Assembly: GCA_942492625.1 (NCBI GenBank)
Contig: CALOFM010000016.1
Span: 62,001 to 126,000, forward strand
DNA from: Thiosymbion sp942492625
GTDB taxonomy: Bacteria; Pseudomonadota; Gammaproteobacteria; Chromatiales; Chromatiaceae
Direction: 5' to 3'
Length of the DNA: 64,000 nt
Positions 16,907 to 25,977 of this stretch are shown here, piece by piece. The position numbers were made by a program, and so were the translations under genes. Positions within the stretch are counted from its first letter, which is position 1. The number at the start of each line of letters is the position of its first letter. The notes beneath the pieces are model-generated. The model was not told the origin of the DNA, ran no database searches, and worked only from the letters and a program-made list of their open reading frames with translations.

Positions 16907-18157
16907 TTATTCGTTGTCGATTGCTGCATCCGGACCGCGGGACCGCACCCGGAAAGCGGCGTCAGCCTGGACGGCGCGCAGCAGGTCATCCGGCGAGACG
17001 GGCTTGTGCAACAGCCGGTAACCGCTGGCGCGAGCTTGGCGCAGGCGATCGGCCTCAGTATCCCCCGTCACCAAGATACCGGGCAAGTCGAGCCCCTGCT
17101 CGTCGCGAAGCCGCTGCAACAGCTCGATTCCACTACTGCCACCCCGCAAGCCGTAATCCACCAGGGCAAGCACGGGTGTTTCCGGGTGGTTGCGCAACAG
17201 GTCGTACGCCTCCTCTGCCGATGCGGCGCAAAGAGGACGAAAGCCCCAAAGGCGCAGTAGCTGCGCCGCCGCATTCCGAACGGTGTCGTTGTCCTCCACC
17301 ACGAGCACGCTGCCCCCGGAGTGACCAACGGGCTCGGGCGAACGCCGCGGATTCGAGGGTCGCTGGACCCCGATGCCTGCCAGGGGCACCTCGATGTGAA
17401 AGACCGAACCACTGCCCGGCCTGGACCTGACACCGATTCGAAGCCCGAGCAGATCGGCGATGCGACTGGCGATCGCCAGTCCGAGCCCCAACCCCTGATA
17501 CCGGCTCCGCGCGACCTCTCCGATCTGGTAGAACTCGTCGAACACCCGGTCCAACTCCTTATGAGGGAATGCCCGGCCCCCGGTCCCGTACCTCGATCCT
17601 AACCGCGCCGGCTGCGCGGCGGCAGCCGAGAAGCATTTCTCCGCGGAGCGTGTGGCGAATGGCGTTGGAGACGAAGTTTTGGATGATCCGGGCGAGCAGG
17701 TCCGGATCCGTGCGCACCGGGGCGTTCGCAGGGCGTTCGCGGGAAAGACGCGCATCTGCACGCCCTGCTCCCTAGCATGTGCGCGAAACTGATTGTGCGT
17801 CCGGTGCAGAAAGGGGACCAGATGGAAGTCGCGGACATTGGGAACCAAAACCCCGGCGTCCAGTTTGCTGATGTCCAGCAGCGCGTTCAGTAGACCGTCC
17901 ATGGCATGCAGGGCATTGGCCATGTCCGAGGCGACCTCCTTGCCGTCGTCGTCCAGGCCGGCGTAGGAGAGCGCCCCCAGTAAAAGGGACATGGCCTGCA
18001 GGGGCTGGCGCAGATCGTGGTTGGCCGCCGCCAGAAAACGGGACTTGGCCAGATTCGCCTTCTCGGCCTCCAACTCGGCAACGTGCTTGCGCAGAGCAGC
18101 GATCTCCTCGAGCAGATCGGATGTATTCGTCGTCTTCTCGTCCAGACCGCTTGCCAT
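16907..18157 (-). CDS. Hybrid sensor histidine kinase / response regulator with internal frame disruption
   Basis: The 416-residue frame has an N-terminal coiled coil, a HisKA domain with N-H-D-L-R-Q-P-L-Q (phospho-His near residue 46), a HATPase region and a C-terminal receiver domain (V-L-V-V-E-D-N-D, phospho-acceptor Asp in L-V-D-Y-G). No membrane helix is seen, so it is cytoplasmic. Between about 17,730 and 17,564 the annotated frame is out of phase. The shifted frame there reads T-D-P-D-L-L-A-R-I-I-Q-N-F-V-S-N-A-I-R-H, which is the N box, and later R-D-R-G-P-G-I-P, the G1 box. An 11-base tandem duplication and one extra base, 12 in all, open and close the shift. As written, the ATP-binding core is lost. 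Confidence 0.85.
   Translation of the reverse strand: MASGLDEKTTNTSDLLEEIAALRKHVAELEAEKANLAKSRFLAAANHDLRQPLQAMSLLLGALSYAGLDDDGKEVASDMANALHAMDGLLNALLDISKLDAGVLVPNVRDFHLVPFLHRTHNQFRAHAREQGVQMRVFPANALRTPRCARIRTCSPGSSKTSSPTPFATRSAEKCFSAAAAQPARLGSRYGTGGRAFPHKELDRVFDEFYQIGEVARSRYQGLGLGLAIASRIADLLGLRIGVRSRPGSGSVFHIEVPLAGIGVQRPSNPRRSPEPVGHSGGSVLVVEDNDTVRNAAAQLLRLWGFRPLCAASAEEAYDLLRNHPETPVLALVDYGLRGGSSGIELLQRLRDEQGLDLPGILVTGDTEADRLRQARASGYRLLHKPVSPDDLLRAVQADAAFRVRSRGPDAAIDNE
17722..17746. repeat. Imperfect 11-bp tandem duplication inside the histidine kinase
   Basis: Two adjacent copies of an 11-base unit (GCGTTCGCAGG and GCGTTCGCGGG, one mismatch) lie here. Deleting one copy restores the kinase frame so that the minus strand reads V-F-P-A-N-A-P-V-R-T-D-P-D-L-L, as expected of HATPase domains. 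This makes the duplication the upstream frameshift; the balancing single-base insertion is an extra A (plus strand) near 17,564. Confidence 0.75.
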
Positions 18158-18227
18158 GCGTCAATGACAGGCCACATGCCCGCTGATAGTAAAGGTGGGC
18201 TTCTAACCAAATTTCCGGTGCTACCCG

Positions 18228-18803
18228 ATGCTTTTCCAGATCGACGACAACACCCGCCGCAAGGCAAAGTCGCCCCACGAGCTGGCGATGGTCAATCTGC
18301 TGCTGATCAACCTGCTCATGCTGATCGCACTGCTGGCGGGAAGCTTCCTGCAAAAGGGCTCGGCGTTGGCCGACTATAAGCTGGTGGGCGTCCTGGCACC
18401 CCTGCTGATCTCGCTGGGCATCATTGTCTACAGCTTCGTTAAAGCCGGTAAGACCGCCGCGCGCGATCCCTGGTTCGTTGCCGCCCACTGGAAGCTCGCC
18501 ATCAGCCGCTACAAGATCCTGCTCATCGCATATGCGGTCGGTGCATTGTTGATCGGGCTTGGCTGGCTGCTATCAAAAGGTCAAACCGACCCACGGATGG
18601 AAGAGCTGATGTTTATTGCGCTGCAACGGGTTGCCATTGCGCCCATCCTGATATCGATCATGGCGATCATCATGCTCGAATCCGGATCACTCTCCCAAGC
18701 CGGACGCGGCGAGGTACCCGACGGGCTGATCGCGCGATTCCCGCCCCCCGCCTCCCTGCTGGGCGCGGCAGCAGAGCTTCAAACTGGAAAGGAGTCTGGC
18801 TGA
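18228..18803 (+). CDS. Hypothetical membrane protein
   Basis: This 191-residue protein is not recognised. It has four probable membrane helices (about residues 20-42, 53-70, 95-118 and 127-150), with a short charged N-terminus (Q-I-D-D-N-T-R-R-K) and a Gly/Pro-rich C-terminal tail of about 35 residues. The ATG at 18228 is the first in frame. It points away from the histidine kinase gene, 70 bases off, so the two could share a divergent promoter region. A role cannot be assigned. Confidence 0.65.
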   Translation: MLFQIDDNTRRKAKSPHELAMVNLLLINLLMLIALLAGSFLQKGSALADYKLVGVLAPLLISLGIIVYSFVKAGKTAARDPWFVAAHWKLAISRYKILLIAYAVGALLIGLGWLLSKGQTDPRMEELMFIALQRVAIAPILISIMAIIMLESGSLSQAGRGEVPDGLIARFPPPASLLGAAAELQTGKESG

Positions 18804-19012
18804 ACGGCGTCTGCAGGAATGGCCATTTTCGCTAAGCGGGTGCGCGTCCGTCGCGACGTTGGCAATCTGTGCCGTTCGCCAACCGCTCTGCTCCCGTGTC
18901 GTATCCCGTTATCCGTTTGCAGGGGCAATGTCCGAGTTCGGCTAGGTGCGGCCACTGATGCTTCACGGGCCGAGATCGGCAATCGAGCGAACAGCCGACA
19001 CTGGTGGGGTTC

Positions 19013-19065
19013 AGGAATTAACTTAACTGTCCCCGGAACTCCCCTGTCCCCGGAACTCCTCACAT
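19013..19065. repeat. Mobile-element-type repeat with two copies of an ACTGTCCCC / CCTGTCCCC core
   Basis: The stretch contains GGAATTAACTTAACTGTCCCC and, 12 bases on, a shorter CCTGTCCCCGGAACTCC. The same core in the opposite sense (GGGACAGTTAC) appears near 63,895. I recall sequences of this kind near REP-associated tyrosine transposases, but no transposase gene is visible here, so the link is from memory and not shown. It lies exactly where the N-terminal coding part of the next gene is lost. Confidence 0.45.
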
Positions 19066-19068
19066 CCA

Positions 19069-20923
19069 CAGCAACCGCGGCGGTCTACAACAACGAGCTG
19101 CACGTGATCGGCGCCAAGCGGATCGACATCGACTGGTTCTTCACCACAACACCGAATGCCGGCAACAGCGATGCCGACCCACTCAGTACCGCCTATGCGC
19201 TAGCGGTGGCGATCGCACCGAACGTCCCGTGGGCCAACAGCTACACCTGGACCGGCTTCGCACCGCTGGCACTCGCTACCGAGGACGGCGAGGAGCTCGA
19301 CGAGCTAGCCGACGACCCCTGGGGAGGCGGCACCATCGAATTCCACAACCAGGGCGATGGACTCGAATCGGCGATCCGACGGGACCCGTCGGGACGGCTG
19401 CGCCGACTGACCAACGTCAGAGACGGCTCGTTTCGCGCCCTTCACTACCGCACCAGCGAGATCCCCAGCCTGGCCAACGGGTTCGGCTGGGTCGACAGCA
19501 ACGGCTCCGATGCGGCTCCGTCAATCTCGGCCACCGACGGAACGACCACACCAAATTGCATCTTCCACGTGTTCGATGACGGCAAACACAAGACCGAAGC
19601 AAACGGGGTCGACAAAAACAGCAACGCGATCAAGGTCGAGGCCATGGAGTACCCGGTGCTCGAGATCCTGGTGTACGGCGACAACAAGTGCCAGGTGCAC
19701 GACTACGGCAAGATCATGGTCGCTAACGATCGCCAGGAGCTGGCCAAACGCGACAACGATGAGCAACGTCGAATCATCATCGGCGGCTACTTCGACGGCC
19801 CGATTCCGTTCCCTCTCCAGAACTATGTCGGACAGACCAACCTCAGGGCGAACAAGCACGACATCGGCCACTTCGTCTACGGCACGTCGAGCGAGAAAGA
19901 GGACGAGGAGGGCACCGAAACCGAGTGGAGCTTCGGCGTCGAATCCGAAGGCAAGATGACCAAGGGCTTGGGCCCGGCGTGGAAGGCATCCTACGAAAAC
20001 GCCAACGGATCCCTTGATCGCACGACGACATTGTCGGGAGTCAAGGGGAGCCTGAAGGTCGCGGCAGTGGCCACGGTCGAACCGGGCGAAGAACCAACGA
20101 CCGAGTCCTCAGGCCTCATCAATGCTCTCACCCCGGCGCTACATCACCGGCTTCCAGTTCTCGAGCAGACGCCCAGGGACCTGATCAACGCGCCGTGCTG
20201 CGGCACAAAATCTGACCCCAAGGCGATCTTGACCAGGATGGCTCGGCCTGCACCGCTCGAGTACTTCTCGAGCTGTCCGCGCTGGGCGACCTGAAGGCCG
20301 GGCGAGCGATCAACGAGAAGATGAGGCACTGGGTCCAACTACTTCGGCGACGTCATCTGTCGGAACGCCTATCCCGTCAGTGACAGCTTCCTCGCCTATG
20401 GATGGTCGAACGAGAACACGACCAGCAAGGAGTTTGAACTGCTCACGACCGGGTTCACCGAGCGCACATGGAAGTACGACATCAGTGTCTACGGGGGACT
20501 GAGTGGCGGAGCGGGCGTGAGCCTGTTCGGCGTCGGTGCGGAGATGGAGTTCTCTCGATGCTCGTAGGCGAAACGTATTCGAACGAGAAATCAAGCTCCC
20601 AACTCAAGTCGTCGGGATGGAGTCTCGGAATCGACGAGGAATGGGGGCCACTGCCTGCGCTCGAAGAGGGCGGACCCGACGACGCAGTCGACGGCTATAC
20701 CTTCCGGGCCTACTTCCTGCCGGTCCCGAAGCCGCCGTCGACGGTGCCGCAGAGTTACTGGACGACCGAGCTGATCAACATGCTCCCCTCCAAAGAAGGC
20801 ACCCGCCGCGGCGACATTGTGCAGCAGATGGTCGACCCGAACTCGGGATCGTGGCGCATCGTTTTCGTCGTCACGTCGATCGAGTACCGCTCCCAAACCA
20901 TCAAGGACTGGAGCCACTCTTGA
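19069..20923 (+). pseudogene. Decayed gene of unknown function (large secreted-type or beta-rich protein)
   Basis: A frame open from 18819 reads convincing protein from about 19069 (A-A-V-Y-N-N-E-L-H-V-I-G) to about 20140. A stretch at about 20150-20324 interrupts it with stops. Coding then resumes in the same frame at 20325 (G-S-N-Y-F-G-D-V-I) to about 20563, then shifts to another frame (M-L-V-G-E-T-Y-S-N-E-K) and ends at 20923. The joined product would be about 560 residues, rich in Gly/Ser/Thr/Asp and aromatic strands, with a segment G-L-S-G-G-A-G-V-S-L-F-G-V-G. That composition suggests a beta-rich, possibly secreted or pore-forming-type protein, but I do not recognise a family. The first 80 codons of the open frame cross a repeat and look non-native. 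Confidence 0.5.
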
Positions 20924-20930
20924 CTCCTCG

Positions 20931-21374
20931 GTACTCGACGTGACGCCCTAGCCACCCGGGACTTGGGTTTTGAAAGCAGTCTCCACAACCTCGGCTCGGG
21001 GGGTCCATTCGGCGTCGTCGGGGAGGCTTGGGTTCGAGTCTGGGCGGGGCGTGTGAGGGTAGGCTCTGGAGACGCAAGGGAATAGGGCTAATTCCGAATA
21101 GTTGCATGCTATCGTGGAGGAGGGGGGCTTGGCTAAGGGCAAGTGTCCCGGGGCGCGACAGTGTGGAACTGCCGACTTGGTTGCCTCCTGCTGCCGGCAA
21201 AAGGTCGCCCACATGTGGCGGCAAAGAAGAGCGTTTCGACCCTCGATGGGCGCACCACGCCTTGATCCGACTCACGACCCAGTATAAGTTGCGCCAACCG
21301 GTACTGTCGGGCGCTGTCGGGCGGCGTAGGGAGACCGCGCCCCGCCTCCTTCTCTCTTTTTCACACACCGATCC
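20931..21374. other. Gene-free stretch of about 440 bases
   Basis: No convincing gene, RNA or repeat array was found here. It separates the decayed gene from the DUF2868/DUF3482 pair. Short frames exist on both strands but have no recognisable domain and no ribosome-binding site. A TATAAG-like hexamer near 21,282 could be part of a promoter for the downstream pair, but no good -35 partner was seen. Confidence 0.5.
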
Positions 21375-23269
21375 ATGGACCCGCTTTCCCAACGGAACGA
21401 TCAAACCCCCAAAGCAAAGCCGGAAACCGAGAGCAATTCCTGGACGGTGCCGGATCTGATCGATTTCGACTACTACGTCGATGCCGACGAGCGGGCTATG
21501 CGCGAGCGCCCCGCGGAGCGCGACCGGCTCGCCGACCGCGACCGGAAGTTGTATCTGGAGCGCATCCGCGACGCGGCTCCACGGACCGCGGCGGAGCATA
21601 GCCCGCAACACCGCAGCGCCGCGCTGCACGCTTGGCTCCTGCAGCAGCGGCGTATCGAAGACCCGGCGCTGCGGCCGCTGCTGCCCGGGTGCGTCGTTCG
21701 CCCGCGGGCCAGCGGCTGGTGACCATCGGGCTGGGGGTCCTCGGTTGCGTCCTCGGCGCGGGCGTCGCGTCGGCTCTGCTTCAGTACGACGGCAGGCATC
21801 CGGTCAACGTCTCCTGGTATCTGTTCGTGCTGGTGCTGCTGCAGATATTGCTGGCGGCCACGACTATCGCCGGGTGGGCGCTGCGCCGCTCCAAGCCCTT
21901 ACGGGCAGCAATGGAGGACGTGTCGCTGCTGTCCCACCTGATCCGGCCCCTGTTTTCGCGCGCGGCGGGTTGGATCCAGCGCCAACGCCTGGCCCATGTG
22001 TCCGCGGACGCCCGCGACCGGGCCAAGGCGAAGACGGGCCTGCTGCAATCCCACTATGCCCTGTACGGACCTGCCTCCTATCTTCCCGTCCTGATCGCGG
22101 CGCAATTGTTCGGCATCGCGTTCAATCTCGGCGCCATCTCCACCACGGTGGCGTTGGAATGGTTCAGCGATCTGGCCTTCGGCTGGGGCTCGGCACTGGA
22201 TGTGCAGCCGCAGACCATCCATGACCTCGCCCGGTTCATCGCCCTGCCCTGGAGCTGGGCCTTCGGCGAGGGCCTCGGCTATCCGACCCTGGAGCAGATC
22301 GCCGGGTCGCGGATCTCGCTGAAGGATGCCCTGTCGACCCTGGACGCCGGCGACCTGCGCGCCTGGCGCTGGTTTCTGGTGCTGGCGGTCTTCACCTACG
22401 GGCTGTTGCCGCGGCTGGTTTTGCTTGGGCTGTCTGTGCTGACCCAAAAGCGCACATTGGCAGCCCTGCCCTTTACCCATCAGCGCACGCAGGCGCTCTA
22501 TGCGCGCATGGTGACGCCGAGCCTGGAGACCGCCGTCACCGCTAGCGGCACCGGGCCGGAGATGCCGATCCCTCAACCGCTCAAGCCCCTGACGGCCCCG
22601 ACCGCCGCACCCCGGCCAAAGCCCGAGCCGAAACCGACTAGGGTAAAGCGAACGACGCGCGGGCCTCGGGACGAGCCGGAACTACCCCCACAAGACGTCG
22701 ACGAGGGACAGACGCGCACGCCGGCACGAACAGAACCCACGCAGGTCGCGCAGACTAAGGCTCCCGACTCCACGGAAGATGAACCGCTGTCTGCGCCGGT
22801 CACGACAATAGCCGCCGATGCCTGCGTGTTGATGATCCATCTGGATGTGGCCGACGTGCTGGAGGAATCGGACCATGTCCGGCTGCAACGGATGTTGCTG
22901 GCGCATACCGGCTGGCGGGTGGCGGCCTCGGTCACCATCGGCGGCGGCAGCGCCATGGCCGATCAAGCCATCGAATTGGTTCGCAACGGCCGATGGGAGG
23001 CGCCGCCGCCACGCATTGCGATCATCCAGGACGGTTCACAGCCGCCGATCACCGAGCACCTGCGTTTCCTGCGCGCGGTGCGTGCGCAAGCCGGGGAGCA
23101 GGCGCAACTCCTCCTTGCGCTGGTGGGCGACCCGGACGGTGAGGACCCGCTGCCGCCATTGAGCGATTTCGACTACACAGACTGGCAACGGAAGATCGAA
23201 CAGATGGGAGACCCTTATCTCAGGCTCGAGATGCTGGCCCCGCCTGCCCGGTTCCACACCCGCGGATGA
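21375..23269 (+). CDS. DUF2868 domain membrane protein (frameshifted)
   Basis: The gene is split between two frames. The first (21375 to about 21690) gives the usual N-terminus with L-I-D-F-D-Y-Y-V-D-A-D-E and R-D-R-K-L-Y; the second continues R-V-R-R-S-P-A-G-Q-R-L-V and runs to 23269. The joined product, about 630 residues, has membrane helices soon after the shift and near the middle, a Pro/Lys/Arg-rich linker (about 22590-22770) and a C-terminal domain. The frame change is near 21,690 in a C/G-rich run, so a base-calling error is possible. It precedes the DUF3482 GTPase by 9 bases; these two families are regularly neighbours and probably act together. No biochemical role is known. Confidence 0.8.
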
Positions 23270-23278
23270 GGCATCCCG

Positions 23279-24718
23279 ATGACCGACGACATACCCGTCC
23301 TGGCCATCATGGGCCACCCGAATGCGGGCAAGTCCTCGGTGGTGGCCACCTTGACCGAGAACGACCGCATCGAGATCGACAAGCGTGCCGGCACCACCAC
23401 CCGCTCGGACGAGTACCCGGTGATCATCGATGGCCAGACCATCATGGAGTTCATCGATACCCCGGGCTTCCAGAATCCGACCGACATTCTCGAATGGTTC
23501 CAATCGCACCAGGACGAGATCGATCTCGCCGGCGCCTTCGTCGCCGCCCACCGCGACGACCCGCTGTTCAGCCATGACCGCGCCCTGCTGGAGCCCATCT
23601 CCCGGGAGGCGGGAATCATCCTGGTGGTGGATGGGTCCAAGCGCATCAAGGAAAAAGACCGCACCGAGATGGAGCTGCTGCGGCTCACCGGCCGCCCACG
23701 CATGGCCGTTCTCAACAACCTGACCACACTGCAGAAGCACATGCCGGCCTGGCACGATGCGCTGAGCCGGACCTTCAACTCGGTGCGCGAGTTCAACGCC
23801 CACCGCGCCACCTATGCCGAGCGCATCAGGCTTCTGCAAGCCCTGAAAGGTATCGATCAGCGTTGGGAGCCGCAGTTGGAAGCGACCATCGAGTCCTTCG
23901 AGCGGGACTGGGAGCGGCGCATCGATCAGACCGTCACCAGCATTCTGACCCTGCTCAAGGATGCGCTGGCGCTCAAGATCAGCCGTGTCCTGAGGGTGGA
24001 GGAGATCGGCGGCGATGCCGAACGCGAGAGGATCCGCGAGCGGATGTCCGAGGCGTTCCAGGACGACTTGCGCCGGTTGGAGGTCAAGGCGCAGGAGCAG
24101 ATCCGCGCCCATTTCCATCACAACGTCTGGAACCTTCCGCCGGAGTCCCTGTTGACGAAGGACTTATTCTCCAACGAGGTCGGGCAATCGCTGGGTCTGA
24201 ACAAGCAGCAGTTGATACTGGCCGGCGCAGCCGGCGGCGCCGCGACCGGCGGTGTCATCGATCTCGGTGTGGGCGGCTTATCTTTTGGCACCGGTGCACT
24301 GCTCGGCGCGGTGGCCGGCGGCGCGCTGGGGGCGTTCGGTAAGGCCACCTTGGCGAAGGTAGACATCCAGAAGAAGCTAGGAGTCGAGCGCTTTTCGATG
24401 GGACCGGTTACCAATCCCCGGTTTCCGTTCATCCTGCTCGACCGGAGCATCCTTTACTGCGCCCAGGCGATGAACTGGTCCCATGGCCGCAAGGCCGCCG
24501 ACGAGGACGCCCCACACCGAGTGCCCGACAAGCAGCTGAAGAAGAAACGCGGCTTCACGGAGGGGCTGAGCGCTGACGAGCAAAAAGCGCTGGCCCGATT
24601 CTTCCTCGCAGCCAGGCGGGGACGGGAGTCGAGTCAGGAACCCCGCTGCCGGGAGATCCTGACCCGGATACTACGAGACCTTTCCGAGCGCGAGATCGAC
24701 GATCGCGTGAACCTTTGA
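23279..24718 (+). CDS. DUF3482 domain GTPase
   Basis: The 479-residue product begins with an Era/TrmE-like GTPase domain: G1 G-H-P-N-A-G-K-S-S near residues 12-20, a switch I threonine in A-G-T-T-T-R-S, G3 D-T-P-G-F near residue 61, and a probable base-recognition region N-N-L-T near residue 145. The C-terminal half is helical and includes a Gly/Ala-rich hydrophobic stretch (about residues 318-360, with A-G-A-A-G-G-A-A-T-G-G) that could insert into the membrane. It follows the DUF2868 gene on the same strand and probably forms a two-gene unit with it. Confidence 0.87.
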   Translation: MTDDIPVLAIMGHPNAGKSSVVATLTENDRIEIDKRAGTTTRSDEYPVIIDGQTIMEFIDTPGFQNPTDILEWFQSHQDEIDLAGAFVAAHRDDPLFSHDRALLEPISREAGIILVVDGSKRIKEKDRTEMELLRLTGRPRMAVLNNLTTLQKHMPAWHDALSRTFNSVREFNAHRATYAERIRLLQALKGIDQRWEPQLEATIESFERDWERRIDQTVTSILTLLKDALALKISRVLRVEEIGGDAERERIRERMSEAFQDDLRRLEVKAQEQIRAHFHHNVWNLPPESLLTKDLFSNEVGQSLGLNKQQLILAGAAGGAATGGVIDLGVGGLSFGTGALLGAVAGGALGAFGKATLAKVDIQKKLGVERFSMGPVTNPRFPFILLDRSILYCAQAMNWSHGRKAADEDAPHRVPDKQLKKKRGFTEGLSADEQKALARFFLAARRGRESSQEPRCREILTRILRDLSEREIDDRVNL

Positions 24719-24912
24719 CCTGCGCCCGCCAACAACTCCAGCCATGCCCCTAGCAAACAGGAGTTTCGCTACCGATACACACAGGTCGTCACCGAATCGA
24801 GCAGATCAGGACGTTTGGCGAGCAACCGCTCCGCCCTCAGGCGAACCTGATAGGATCAGATTTCCGAGCCTCGATTACCGAGACTTGCCAGCAGAGACAG
24901 CGGAGGATGTCC

Positions 24913-25587
24913 ATGACACCGGACAAAAAGAAAATGCTGCGGGACATCGAAGCCGAGATCCGATACACGCGCCCCATGATCGGTCGGGATGCCTTCGCCC
25001 CGCGGGTCATGGCGGCCATGGGCGAGGTACCCCGCCACGAATTCGTACCCGGCCACGAGCACGTCTACGCTTACGCCAACGGCCCCCTGCCCATCGGCCA
25101 CGGCCAGACCATCTCGCAACCCTACATTGTCGCCCTGATGACGGACCTGCTCGAATGCGGTCCGCGGGATCGGGTGCTGGAGGTCGGCACTGGCTCCGGC
25201 TATCAGGCGGCCGTCCTCTCACGCGTGGTGTCGCAGGTCTATTCCCTGGAGATTATCCCGGAGCTGGCACGGCAGGCCTCGGAGCGTCTCGCGCGTCTTG
25301 GTTACGACAACGTGGAATGCCGCCGCTGCGACGGCTACGAGGGGTGGCCCGAGCAGGCGCCCTTCGACGGCATCCTGGTCACCGCCGCCGCGCCAGCGAT
25401 ACCGCCGCCGCTGATCGAGCAGCTAAAGGAAGATGCCCGCCTGGTGATTCCGGTCGGGCCTCAGTACGGGCGCCAGGAGTTGATGGTGGTCGAGAAACGC
25501 GCGGACGGATCGGCTCATACCAAAGAGGTTCTCGGGGTGGCCTTCGTACCTCTGACCAGGGCGCACTCGGACTCGGGCGGGACTTGA
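24913..25587 (+). CDS. pcm: Protein-L-isoaspartate O-methyltransferase
   Basis: PCMT methylates isoaspartyl residues in damaged proteins so that they can return to aspartate. The product of about 224 residues has the family motifs V-P-R-H-E-F-V-P, G-H-G-Q-T-I-S-Q-P-Y (about residues 59-68), the SAM-binding V-L-E-V-G-T-G-S-G-Y-Q-A (about 90-101) and V-T-A-A-A-P near residue 160. Two ATGs lie close together, 24907 and 24913. GGAGG at 24902-24906 is spaced correctly only for the second, which is chosen. It stands alone on the plus strand. Confidence 0.92.
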   Translation: MTPDKKKMLRDIEAEIRYTRPMIGRDAFAPRVMAAMGEVPRHEFVPGHEHVYAYANGPLPIGHGQTISQPYIVALMTDLLECGPRDRVLEVGTGSGYQAAVLSRVVSQVYSLEIIPELARQASERLARLGYDNVECRRCDGYEGWPEQAPFDGILVTAAAPAIPPPLIEQLKEDARLVIPVGPQYGRQELMVVEKRADGSAHTKEVLGVAFVPLTRAHSDSGGT

Positions 25588-25599
25588 CCCACCGGGGGC

Positions 25600-25745
25600 A
25601 CCTCGATTCGACGAGCGCCTAGAGGACGGATACAACTCGTCGTCAGTCAGCTCCCGCAACGAGAATGGGCAGGTCCGGGGAAAGGTGCCGTCGGCAAGCC
25701 CGGCTTCGCGCTTCGCCAGGGCGACGGCCTTCGGGAATCCGACCG
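25600..25745 (-). pseudogene. DUF29 family C-terminal fragment
   Basis: On the minus strand a frame reads F-P-K-A-V-A-L-A-K-R-E-A-G-L, then F-P-R-T-C-P-F-S-L-R-E-L, which matches the C-terminal signature of DUF29 proteins as I recall it (A-x-x-x-A-x-x-x-T-G-L, then F-P-x-x-C-P-[WY]-S). The rest of the gene is missing. This is the only recognisable content in the 390 bases between pcm and qmoA; elsewhere in that gap I see nothing coding. Confidence 0.42.
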
Positions 25746-25977
25746 ATCACCGAAGGCCGCGCCCCATAACTGACCTATGTCAGCTCATCGAAAAATACGA
25801 TGGATCTAACCCATCCGGAACGTAGCCGGAATGGCGCAAGACAGGTATCTTAACGAGTTCTGATATACGCGCGGGGTTGGTTATGTCCCGCCTTACCGAA
25901 ACGGCCCGGCTGCCGTCCACCCCGGAACGCCGCCGGCTCTTTCGCCAGAAACATTCCGCGAAGACGGAGGAAAGTCC

